A program made the position numbers and the translations under genes. A DNA stretch of 64,000 nt, taken from contig CM043953.1 of NCBI GenBank assembly GCA_014529385.2, positions 86,764,342 through 86,828,341 of the forward strand, read 5' to 3'. The notes under the pieces were generated by a model. It was not told the origin of the DNA, did no database searches, and saw only the letters and a program-made list of their open reading frames with translations. This DNA comes from Adiantum capillus-veneris (lineage: Eukaryota; Streptophyta; Polypodiopsida; Polypodiales; Pteridaceae). Below, piece by piece: positions 22,281-32,061 of this stretch. The first letter of the stretch is position 1; each line of letters opens with the position of its first letter.

Positions 22281-22737
22281 GATTTCTGGGCTTAAGAGCT
22301 TTGGATTGGTTCAAGTAGACTTAGTCCACTGTGTTCAAGTGCTTTGGTTAGGGAAAAGTCGAAACTATGTCCAAAACCGCAACCGTTTCGTCACAATTCT
22401 CGCAAATTGTCGCTTTTAGACACCCCTGACTTCCGGATGAATTTTGAGGCCTCAAACGACGTTTTTTTTCAAAATAGAACTACATGGTTGCCATTGGCAT
22501 ACATTTAGTTCATGTTTTGCTCTAAGATCTGTAGAGCCACTCTCAGGCTACGTTTTGATATAAAAACTTTTTCGATCCGATACCGTTTGTGAAAGTTATG
22601 GCCAAAACAGTGAAATGCAGTTTAGAATGGTCAAAATGAGTCCAAATTCAATTTTAAAAGAATATTTGGGATCTCTGTGACACTGTGAACACTCCTGTAT
22701 GGTCAAAGGTACAGTTGGACCCTAAAACTGGCTTAGA

Positions 22738-24296
22738 GATATCCTACGCGTAGTATGTCTATATGCTCAGAATTTAACAAAATTTGGTCCAGAGACTCCC
22801 CTTGAGTCCAGCAACACAATGGTATGCTCAGAATTTCATTTGGACCTAAAAATGGCCTTGAGACATTCTACGCGTAGGATGTCTTTTTGCTCAGAATGAC
22901 TTGAAATTTTCATCCCAGCTTCTCCTTGATGTGCTGATCACAGTGGTGTGCTCATAAGTCGGTTTGGAGTCCTAAATCAAGCTGGAGACATCCTACGCGA
23001 AGGATGTCTAACTACTCAGATTTTGTCCAAACTTGCACTATAGCTTCCCCTTGATGTGCTAAACTCACATCTATTTTTACTTTTTGATTCTGACACCTAT
23101 AGGTTGGTCAAATGATCAAGAATCTGTTCCAAAAGCCTGATGTCTGTTCTAATGAATTCCTAAGTCAAATCAACTCCAATTTGGACCAAAATTGACTAGG
23201 AGGCTTGCCTAAGTCTATACAACACCGTGCTATGTCCACAGTTTGAATTTGGCCAAATGATCAAGAATCTGTTCCAAAAGCCTGATGTCTGTTCTGATGA
23301 ATTCCTAAGTCAAATCAACTCCAATTTGGACCAAAATTTGACTAAGAGGCTTGCCTAAGGCTATACAACACCCTGCTATGTCCACAGTTTGAATTTGGCA
23401 TCTAAATCATGCCTTAGACATCCTACACATAGGATGTCTAACTGCTCAGAATTGCCCCAAATTTGAACCACATACTCTCCTTAAGGTGCTGATCACTGTG
23501 GTATGCTCAGAATTTATTTTAGAGTCCAAAATCACACAGAAGACATCTCACGCGTAGGATGTCTTTTTGGCCTGTTTGACCCCAGACTTGACCCAAAGCT
23601 TCCCCTTGATGTTAGCAACCCAATGCTATGCTTAGATTTGAGTTTGGATGTCAAAAGACCCCAAATTTTAGTTGTTCTTTCCTTTTTCAGTCAAAATGCT
23701 AAAGTCCGCTCAATCTTCCCTTTCACTGACCCAAATGAGATGAAATTTATCACATGCACTCAATACAACATTTAGAACATGCCTATGGAATCATCCTATG
23801 GTTTGGTCTCAAAATTAGGCCTTGGGCACAATTTGGGTAGGATGTCTGGCACTTCTCGTCTTTTGGCTTTGATCTGTCAAAATTTGGTCAAATTTCCATT
23901 TTCAAGGTGAAAATAGGGTAAAACCTACCTTCTAAACACACTGGTAACCTCAGAATTTCAAAAAAGTGCCGAGATCACCCTGTAGACATCCTACGCGTAG
24001 GATGTCTACTACTGATTTTTTGAGACTGACGTGTCCCTGATGCTTCCTTATGCTCTCAACAAGTGCAAGTATGCTTCACAATTGCAAAAACATGCAAAAA
24101 TCACTCAATTTAAGCCTTTTCTGAAATTTTACGTTTTTTGACTCTGCCTTTTGGCTTTTGGTCAACAAAAACAGGGAAAAACACCCAAGTCAATATGTTA
24201 CTAGGGTAAAACCTACCCTCTGAACCCACTGGTGCAGTCAGAATTTTCAAATTTGGTCTCCAGAACCCCCTTGAGACATCCTACGCGTAGGATGTC
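22738..24296. repeat. Seven-copy 22-bp palindrome array
   Basis: Each copy is GACATCCTACG followed by its exact reverse complement. Copies lie at 22738-22759 (two arm changes), 22862-22883 (one), 22987-23008 (one), 23417-23438 (centre changed to ACAT), 23542-23563 (two), 23985-24006 (perfect) and 24275-24296 (perfect). A right half-site occurs near 23836-23846. Most copies are followed within 5-8 bases by TGCTCAGAAT or a variant. Spacing of 124, 125 and 125 bp in three intervals suggests derivation from a ~125-bp tandem unit. Confidence 0.93.
23106..23395 (+). repeat. 145-bp tandem duplication in leader
   Basis: Two nearly identical units start at 23106 and 23251 (AAATGATCAAGAATCTGTTCC ... 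CTATGTCCACAGTTTGAATT). They fall between palindrome copies 3 and 4, which explains part of the wider spacing there. Confidence 0.92.
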
Positions 24297-24821
24297 TAAG
24301 TTTACAGAATTGCAGGTTTTCTTCACAGAACCCTTGCAAATGCTCTTTTATATGCACAACATCAGTCAGTCATACAAAAATATCCACAAAAGCTTGTTTA
24401 ATGCATTTTTACCCTCAAAAGCACACTTTTCCGTGATTTCTAATGCAATCCAGCACTTTAGCAAATAATTCAATGCTGAATAGCTCTAGATCAGAATCAG
24501 ATCACTTACCTAAAGCTACTCCTACAAATCATATGGGGTTTTGCATCTATGAGTAGAAAAACGCTTCTCTGCCACACACGGACTAGTAAACGCTTTTATC
24601 ACCTCACAAATCACTTGACCACCAACAACTACTCTAATCCATAGATCCTAACTAAATCTATCTAGTCGCAGACCCTCGGCAAGACACACGCTTCCTGGCT
24701 ATCCACTTGATCGCGGAATATCCTCTTCCGGATCCACTTAAGAAAAACGCTTTCTTTAGCCGAAACTAAATCAAGCAACCATCACACGAGTGTTAGTAGG
24801 AAACCTACTTAGGTCTTTGTG

Positions 24822-24840
24822 TCCCCGGCAACGGCGCCAA
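24822..24840 (-). promoter_or_regulatory. Gypsy primer-binding site
   Basis: The minus strand reads TTGGCGCCGTTGCCGGGGAC, directly after the CATCCAACA end of the 5' LTR. TGGCGCCGTTGCC is a well-known primer site of plant Athila/Tat-type gypsy elements. Confidence 0.9.
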
Positions 24841-25798
24841 TGTTGGATGGGAGAGACTCACACACCCATGAAGTGCATGCAAACACTACCTAGATCAACA
24901 TAATGTCAATCGAGGACACAGATGACACGATAGGCACACGGAGGAAATCTCTTAAGCTTGTCAGGCTGAGACCATCCTACACATACAACACTCAGGAAGG
25001 CCAACTAAACCACAATCAAGAACCTCACTGCTCTCGACTACACCACCTAGCATCATACACACATACGAAAGGTAACTCACCTAATCATGCCAGATTCGTA
25101 TGAAACTTAAGGAACACCATCCCCTCACTAGGATACACCTGTCCCTAAGCTTCTACACTCAAAACCCTCACTCTAAACCCATCTGCGGAAAACGCATAGG
25201 ATGACATAGCAAAATTTTGAAAGTGCCCGAAACTAAAATTTATGAGTACCTATGTGTAGCTTATGTCACCACGATTCTATAGACTACTAGCACGCAGAAA
25301 ACAGACATCGTTTGATACACTTACGGCCACAAATAGCTCGTAGATGCGTCGGTGTGTGCGCTTCTTCTCGCGTGGAATGCTTGGCGTTGTCGCGTAGCTC
25401 TCCTCGAGCCTACAACAATGGTGCAGTCGGATCTCCAATGCGTTGAGCGAGCCGGGCGTAGCGAGAGGATGAAGCTCACGCTCTCTCTCTTTCTCTCTCA
25501 CACACAATAGACGACATCGCTAAAGTTTTGATTATGATAAAAGTCTCCTTTACAAAATGACCTAGGTACCTTATATACTAATGCTACCTTAGGTTTAACC
25601 AAAAATGGGGTTGAAAGGGTCAAATGGATTTGTATTTACAATCTGGAAGTGCCATTGCACCCCGGCTTCTGAAACTAGAATAACTACTCATTACAAATGA
25701 CGTTTATAGCCATAATCCGCAGCATTTCATAACTCGCAAAAGATAAGACTTTGGTACGAAACTTGAGTTATGTTGTGTTGTTGACCCAGCGGTCAACA
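24841..25798 (-). mobile_element. 5' LTR of minus-strand gypsy element, 958 bp
   Basis: In plus orientation it runs from TGTTGGATGGG to GCGGTCAACA, with TG...CA ends next to the primer site. On the minus strand a TATA box (AGTATATAAGGTACC) lies at about 25565-25580. Its U3 end is repeated at 15309-15436. Confidence 0.85.
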
Positions 25799-27560
25799 AC
25801 AACTTGTCAAACAGAGCTACCAAGCCCAAGATATTGAAGTTTGAAGGTGCAGTGCATTTCAAATCCAAGCCGGATAGGGCGGCTGAGGACAGGTGTCCCT
25901 AGTGGATGTTAGTGTATAGACGCATAGTGCTTGAATTACAGAGCATGCCCGTCTTTTCAGATTGCAGATCGGAGCAATGGATTGCAGGTGATGGCCATTT
26001 GAAGTTTTCTCGGGGCCAGGTTGGTGCCCATCTGATCACATGAGGAGCCGTGCCATCAGGTGTTTTCGGGACCTCAAGAGAGTTTGAGAAGGTGCTATGC
26101 AGTGTATGGAGCCAACATGAATTGACTGCTTATCAAATGGAGTTTGCAGCGGAAAGTTATAGCAGTTGCAAGGTTCGGTACAGTTGCTCGAGATTGGTTG
26201 CAAATGAAATCTAGCATTTTTGCGGCCTCGGTTCAGAGTCTTGGGGAATCTTGAAGTGCGGCAAGGTCGTGGAGGAGCAAAGTTGATCATGTGTGCTTTC
26301 CATTGGGTTTTGCGGCCCGACAATCGGATCACCAAGTGACAGTTGGCAGGCAGGGTAAGTAGGGGAAAATAAAATTGGATTGTATGGGGGGGGGGGGGGT
26401 TAAATGAAAGGGTTTTTGAATTTTGTTGAGGCTGGGATGGGAGGGCTCCATAGGCTGCCACATGGCCATATAAAACCCACATGCGGGCTAGTGGCCTTGG
26501 GCCGCAAGTTATATATACAGGAACGTGCCCTATTAGTGGGTATGCAAGTGACAGAGAGAGATTGCTCTTGTGGTGGTTTTGGGATGCGTCGGTGGCATGC
26601 TGGCCGGTCAAGGTGACGAGGCCGCATTTGGTAGCGATGTGCAGTGATGACATGGCATGCCCGCGGGTGGTAGTTCCCACGCCGATGAGGGTTCTCCCCT
26701 TTTCAAAAAAAAAATGCATCCCCCCCACTAGCGATATCGCCAGTGGCGAGGTGAGGGGAGGTGTCCGGTGGCGGTCAAATGAGAGGGAAAGAGAGAGTCT
26801 TAAGGGGCATTCCCACGCGAGTGGAGAGAAAGAGAGAGGGAGGGAGTTTAAAGGTGCTCAAGGACGCACCATGTGCAAAGGGGGCCCAAAGGGTAGGTGA
26901 ATGGCCAAATCGAGCGGACAAGAACATAGCAAGGTTTCCACCATGCAATCATGCTAGAAAGGGATAGACCAAGTGTATGCCAAATAAAAAAAATAATGTG
27001 AGCTTCACTTGAATGCACGAGCTTGAGAGCTCCCTTCTTTTCTTTTTTTGGCCTTAGACAACCCCTATAAAAGGAGCTGTACGAGATTTTCAAAGGGCTT
27101 TTTTTCTAGGAGGATTTTTTGAAGGCCTACAAGCCTGTGTATTGGAGGTTTTCCATTAGAGCTGCAAAATTGATTGTACCATTTCCTTGCTCAATACTAC
27201 TAAGCCTTTACCCCACTTTCTGGTGTTGCTTCTCCCCATCCCCCTCCTTTTCTCTTGCTCTTTGTGTGTATGTCGATGCTTGCAGAGGTGTGTGCCTGCA
27301 GCGTGTAGTGTGTTGCAAAGAGGGCAGAATCGGGGTGCTGTGTGAGTTGGGAAGGGTGAGTTGAGCTATATAGGTGCATTCGTGCTGAGTGATGTTTTTA
27401 CAGAGTAGGAGGTTGTTGTTTTGTGTGCAAAGGTGGTTCTGTTAGTGCAAATTAGCCAATTTGAAGGTGTTATTCAAGAGATTAGGGGTTTTGTGGATAC
27501 CCTCAGCTCTAGGGAGGCATTGTACTGCGTGTCGGGTGTATTCCTCGTTCCTCCTCTCCA
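25799..27560 (+). mobile_element. Region ending in a gypsy 5' LTR; left LTR edge unknown
   Basis: The right edge is set by CTCTCCA at 27560, followed by the primer-site sequence TTTTGGTGCCCCC at 27563-27575. A TATA box (CCTATAAAAGGAG, 27064-27076) matches the promoter of the gypsy LTR at 57712-60203. No second copy of this LTR is in the window, so where it starts between 25799 and about 26700 cannot be fixed. A 230-codon minus-strand open stretch (26728-26036) is of uneven composition and matches no family I know. A run of 14 G lies at 26386-26399. Confidence 0.5.
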
Positions 27561-27562
27561 TA

Positions 27563-27575
27563 TTTTGGTGCCCCC
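27563..27575 (+). promoter_or_regulatory. Primer-binding site, TGGTGCCCCC type
   Basis: TTTTGGTGCCCCC lies two bases after the LTR end. The same word is next to the LTRs of the Tat-type element (49831-49844 and 50047-50060, minus strand), and a one-base variant is at 60205-60217. The cognate tRNA was not identified. Confidence 0.65.
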
Positions 27576-27595
27576 ACTAAAGATCAACTGATTGC

Positions 27596-28592
27596 TTGTC
27601 GGTTTTGATCAAAGAAGGCTGTTTTCATCAAGGAGAAATGGCAATGTGCAGTTATGGTCCAGTTTTTACTAGAGAAGAAGATTCAGAGGAGTGGATGACC
27701 GATTTCAAGTTGTATATGTTATCATTGCATATGCCAAATGAAGATAGGAAGATGCAAACAATTCCTTTGTTGATGCGAGGAAGAGCAAAGACATGGTTCT
27801 ATGCCCTGGAAGGGGAGCCAAGACTTATGTGGCCGGAATTGGGCCCCCGTTTTCTGTATGATTTCTGTAAAGAGGTGTCCCCTGTTGATCTAGACACAAA
27901 ATTGAAGAATTTGAAGCAAGATGTGAATGAGGAGTTCAGTGTTTTCCTCAACCGCTTCGAGGAATGCTGGAGAGACTTTGCAGTTGCCAAGCAATTGGTT
28001 AATGGTGGTGAGTACTTTAAATTGGAAAAATTTATGGCTTGTTTGCATGCCAAAGTTTGTGAAAAGGTGGATATCAAGAGCCCTGAGAATTACAACGGGG
28101 CTGTCACTATTACATGGGAAAAGAGCCAGAAAATTAAAAAAGACGATTGAGCAAGGTGCATTGGGATACGAAGCGATGGTTCCCAATCCTACCTCAAGTC
28201 CAAGGGAAGAAGTTCAAGTGGAGAATCAGACGAATCAAGGGGTGTCAACCATTCCAACAATGGGTACATACAATTCAAGATTTATGTGAGCAAATGTAAT
28301 AGTTGCGTTTAAGTGTTATGGACAAAGGCCAGGCAAGGAAAGGAAGAGGCAGAGCTAGGCAGTTTCCTGGCAGGTGTTATAATTGCGGAGAGGAGGGACA
28401 CTATGCTCCAGATTGCCCTCATCCGATGAGGGAAAGGAGCAGTATGTATCCTTTGTTTGGTCGAGGCAGGGTCATGCACAATTTAATAGTCAAAGGGAGC
28501 AGCAAGCAGTCAAAAACCAAGTACAGGCAGCTCTGCCAGGTAATGATGAAGTGCAAAGGGTTAATATTATTGGTGTCGACAAGCAGAAGGTC
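27596..28592 (+). pseudogene. Gypsy gag with zinc knuckle
   Basis: The 184-codon frame 27596-28150 holds the capsid core. It shows EDSEEWMTDFKLYM, RGRAKTWFYALEGE, LKQDVNEEFSVFLNRFEECW and a KLEKFMACLHAKVCEKV stretch. After a TGA at 28148 a shifted frame reads on to a basic patch and a CCHC knuckle, CYNCGEEGHYAPDC, at about 28375-28420. A third frame carries the protein to DKQKV at 28592, where a solo LTR interrupts it. Reading resumes in frame at 30241. The product would coat the RNA genome. Two frame changes make this copy inactive. Confidence 0.8.
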
Positions 28593-28948
28593 TGTCATAT
28601 TAATCAATATCTAATTCTCCTAAATGATTTTCTCATGTTAAACTGATCATTTAATATGGGGAAGTGCCAGGGGAGAAAAAGCTAGAATATTGGTTAAGCT
28701 AGCAGACCGGCCACAATAGGGATCCAAAGGGGGGGCCATCTGCAAAAGAGCCATGTGAAACAATGGGCTAAAAAGACCCTAAGGTTCAGCCCATTAAGAC
28801 TTCCAAAATGCTAAGGTTCCAAAATTCAAAGGTTGTGTCCAAAGGTCAACCCTAGGGAAATTGGATGCTTTGTGTGTGACCAAAAAAGTCTTTGAATATC
28901 CCTACATAGGAGGGGGCGAGCCTAGCAAGTAGGGGATGAGAGAGAAGG

Positions 28949-29046
<98 letters not shown>

Positions 29047-30235
29047 GCTCCCTTTACACAAAGGGAATGAGGGACACATGTCAGCTCCCTAGGCCAGATG
29101 CCCACAAGGTGTACCCAATTCCTATTGGATGACCCTTGAAGTGGACCAATGAGAATTAGGCTAGAGTAAATGTAGCCTGATTAATTTTAAAACACTTAAT
29201 AAAAAGAACCAATGAAAATTAAGTCTCCTGGATGATTATTGGACAGCCTGTGAAGGGGTCCAATAGGAGTTGAGCAGCCCAATGGGCTACTTAATTCCTA
29301 TTGGTCAGAATGGGGAAAGGTCCAATGGGGATTTAATTCATTTGAATCAATTAAGTTTAATTGATTAATCTCTCACAAAAGGGGAAAGGGGGACACATGT
29401 CAGAAGGCTATCACTTATGCTGCTTAATAGCCATTGGCTTTGACTTGGGGAGGTCCAATGGGAAGCCTACAAGAGCAAATAGCAAGAGGGCTTGCCCAAG
29501 AGAGAGAGGGGGCTGATTTTTGCAAGGCATTATCACACACACACTCACACAATCTCATGTGTGAAGAAAGAGAAGACTATCTCTTCCCAAGCTTTAATGG
29601 AGAGCTCATCACCTACTCCAAGCTTGTGAGATAGAAGCCTACATCGACACACTCTTGGCTTGTGGATGCAAATCCAACCAAGAGCCAAGATTCAATGCAT
29701 GCTCATCTCCTCTACCAAGCTAATTACTAAGCTAAAGCTATGCTAATATGGGTGATTATGTGAGGAGATGTACATCTTTCTCGTAAGATACTCCTTCGTC
29801 TCAATCTACTCTCATACCCTGCTAGCTCTCACCATCTTCGAAGGTGTGTGAGGTCTTGGGTCTGAGAACGGGGATGTGTTTACTAAGTGTTTTGCTTAGT
29901 GCATGAAGCTTTCATCTTCATTGCACTAGCTAGTCTTGAAGGAACACAAAGAATTGTATTGTACAATGTCTCTCTTGATGGGAGAAACCATAATACAAAG
30001 CCTTTTGGAGGGGGGACCGGCTCCATGAAAATCCAGTCCTCAACTGTTGTCAATAGCTTAATTTCTCTCTCTTTTGAAGTATTGTTGATGATATCTAACT
30101 AGGTGTTATGCTTTTTGTTGCTCTCTCCACCCAAGCACTCTTGTAATTCTCATTAGGAATCTATTCTAATGAAATGCCCACTATGTTCATGCTAATTTCC
30201 GCTACACACAAGTTATTAGGCCATTAAATGTTACA
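28593..30235 (+). mobile_element. Solo LTR, 1643 bp, with 5-bp target duplication AGGTC
   Basis: It starts TGTCATATTAATC and ends AAATGTTACA (TG...CA). It is flanked by AGGTC at 28588-28592 and 30236-30240, the 5-bp duplication typical of LTR element insertion. A second, truncated copy of the family lies at 56560-57711. The host reading frame (gag to protease of a gypsy element) is contiguous across it once one AGGTC is discounted. A 96-bp AC microsatellite at 28950-29045 lies inside. No internal retroelement genes are present, so it arose by LTR-LTR recombination. Confidence 0.9.
28950..29045 (+). repeat. (AC)n microsatellite
   Basis: 48 uninterrupted AC units inside the solo LTR. The sister copy near 56945 has only a short ACACACAC stretch. 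Cys-Val open reading frames across it are artefacts. Confidence 0.97.
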
Positions 30236-30240
30236 AGGTC

Positions 30241-30790
30241 GATATTATGGCCAACAAAAGAGCAAGAGGCGGAATGAGAAACTAGAGCAAGGAAAGGTAA
30301 AGAGAAGGTAAACGAAGGTCAAGAGCGACCAGAGCCAATGATGATGAAGAAGTTGAAGCTATTCCTAGGAGCTACTATTCACAAAGTCACTCGGCAAGGG
30401 TTACTACAAAAACTTTGGTCAAGGTAGGTGATCTTGAAGAGACATTTGTTGCCTTGATTGACCATGGTTTAAAAATAAACATAATGTCAAAGAGTCTCTA
30501 CAACAAGTGCGAATGGCCGATGGACACAGATCATGGTTGGATGGTAAAAGTGGAAAACAAATCATTCGGTGAATTGTATGCAGCATGTCTAGGTGTGAAG
30601 GTGACAATAGGCGATGTAAAAATTGACCAAAACTTCTTTGTACAGGATACATCTTCATATCATCTCATCCTTGGACAGCCCTACATTGTGGGAGTTCGAA
30701 TGGAAACAAAGGTAATTGGTGATGGTTCAACATATGCTAGAATACCAAACAAAGATGGTAAACGTGCTGATATTTGAGATTTTTTGCACA
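30241..30790 (+). pseudogene. Gypsy retropepsin region, continuation of split gag
   Basis: It continues the gag frame from 28592. An arginine-rich spacer (RATRANDDEEVEAIPR) precedes KVGDLEETFVALIDHGLKINIMS. Here the protease active-site triplet Asp-Ser/Thr-Gly is Asp-His-Gly. After that come KVTIGDVKIDQNFFVQD and YHLILGQPYI, the ILG motif of retropepsins. The frame ends at TGA 30775. RT and integrase of this element are missing; sequence related to a different gypsy element follows. The Asp-His-Gly triplet would be expected to abolish proteolysis unless it is a lineage trait. Confidence 0.75.
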
Positions 30791-32061
30791 ACTGAGTGTA
30801 CCACAAGGAAAAGCATATAAAGTAGACTACTCATATCAAATTTGGTGAAATTTGGATCACAAAAGTGAGACTTAAAGCAAGATTCTTGAAAATTGAGTCT
30901 GCGGACACTTAAACAATTGTAATAACTTGGACAAATCTTGTTCAAACTCATTGAAACTTGTCCAAAGACTACAACAAGGTGTCTGTATGGAAAAAAAATC
31001 CTAAAAAGTGAGAAAAATTGAGAAAAGTAAATAAGCAGATTATAACTTTTGAGCCCTAGAGACAAGATTTTTGACTTTTGAGCTTGTACAATGTTAGAAC
31101 AACATAATACAAGGCCACTCGTCAAATTTGGTTCCATCGGATCCAAATTAGTATATGTTAACTCAATTTCCAAGTTGCAGATTAGTCCTTTAGCTCTTTG
31201 CAAGGGTAGAATCTGGAAGTCTCACTTGCTGACTCACGTAGCTCAGATTGAAGTGTTATACACGAACCAATCACAATAGCTAGAAAAACATTGTACAGTC
31301 CTTAAGAGAAAATTGCTTACTTGATTAAAACTGACACATGCACCAAGTTGCAGGCAAGGAATTGGGAGCTTGACAAGAGTTGAATTCAAGTCAAGTGGAA
31401 AAATGGATAACAATTCAATCCGCCGGTAAGTACTAGATATCCAGGGCTTAACAAGTCTATATGAACCTTATATCTGGTCATATACTAGCAACAAGGCATA
31501 TTTAGAGAGACTGCTAGTAAGACATCCATTGAAAAGAGTGTGAATCAAGGTGATCACTTGGGCACTATCTTTGAAGAAGTCCCAGACACTTATTCCGACT
31601 CAACATCTGAAATGTCTTCCTATTCGACTAAATTAGGAGCCGGAACGATAGTGCAATATAAGCACATACTCACCTTTTATATGACTAATGTCCAGCTTAC
31701 TTGTATCCCAATGAAGAATATTTTATTTGCATTGATGACCATGACATAGAGTTTGAAGAGGAAATTAGGGAAAACAAACAAGGAGAAATGTATATGGATT
31801 AAAACGGGACTTAGTATGTAATAGTTGAAAATCTTGATGCGATAGACAAATTGGGGTTAGAAGTGAATACAATAATTCTGGATATGGCAGTAAAGGGAGG
31901 TCCACTGCCTCTAGAATTTGAGGGATACGATCAAGTTGATTTGAAACCTTTGAACGGCTTAGTAGTGATAATCCTAGGATTGGAGTTCACAGTGTTGGGA
32001 GGATAGGAACGTCAAGGATCTTTTATGGGCCTCTCATGCCAAACCAGGGCAGTTAACACCT
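30791..32061 (+). other. Probable leader / eroded gag start of the next gypsy element
   Basis: No long frame. A short peptide at 31540-31640 (GDHLGTIFEEVPDTYSDSTS) and another at 31860-31970 (DMAVKGGPLPLEFEGYDQVD) look like eroded gag N-terminal sequence but match no domain I can name. Neither LTR nor primer site is evident, so the 5' end of the element that follows is missing or unrecognisable. Confidence 0.4.

Larger units (their letters stand above)
22281..24821 (-). promoter_or_regulatory. 5' leader of gypsy element with palindrome array
   Basis: 2.5 kb between the primer site and the gag ATG, without long open frames. It contains seven copies of a 22-base palindrome (listed separately) embedded in loosely repeated ~125-bp units that also share TGCTCAGAATT and CCAAATTTG phrases. 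A 145-bp tandem duplication lies at 23106-23395. Long structured leaders are common in Tat/Athila-type elements. The palindrome array is what is unusual here. Confidence 0.7.
15309..25798 (-). mobile_element. Gypsy-type element with gag-protease but no RT/integrase
   Basis: The minus-strand 5' LTR is at 24841-25798, the primer site at 24822-24840 and the gag at 22280-19275. A protease and repeat-protein frame lies at 19318-17480, the polypurine tract at 15437-15448 and a truncated 3' LTR at 15309-15436. Both LTR copies begin (minus strand) TGTTGACCGCTGGGTCAACAACACAACATAACTC, which fixes the ends. The internal region is 9.4 kb, yet I find no RT, RNase H or integrase in it. It is thus a non-autonomous derivative, comparable to the gag-only elements described in plants. 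A full-pol relative lies at about 31-40 kb on the plus strand. Confidence 0.8.

Noticed and set aside
22738-24296. CRISPR-like array
   Set aside because: Palindromic units are irregularly spaced, spacers are long and partly related to each other, and the array lies in a plant retroelement leader.
26036-26728. 230-codon minus-strand open stretch
   Set aside because: No recognisable motif, frame crosses a 14-G run, and it overlaps a presumed LTR region. I do not call a gene.
28852-29105. Long Cys-Val and similar two-residue reading frames
   Set aside because: They are translations of the AC microsatellite; the same applies to the His-Thr, Cys-Val and Arg-Glu frames at 40066-40326, 52250-52520 and 7479-7664.
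30415-30777. Stand-alone retropepsin gene or transferred fragment
   Set aside because: After discounting the solo LTR with its AGGTC duplication it is continuous with the gag at 27596-28592, so it is part of one gypsy element.
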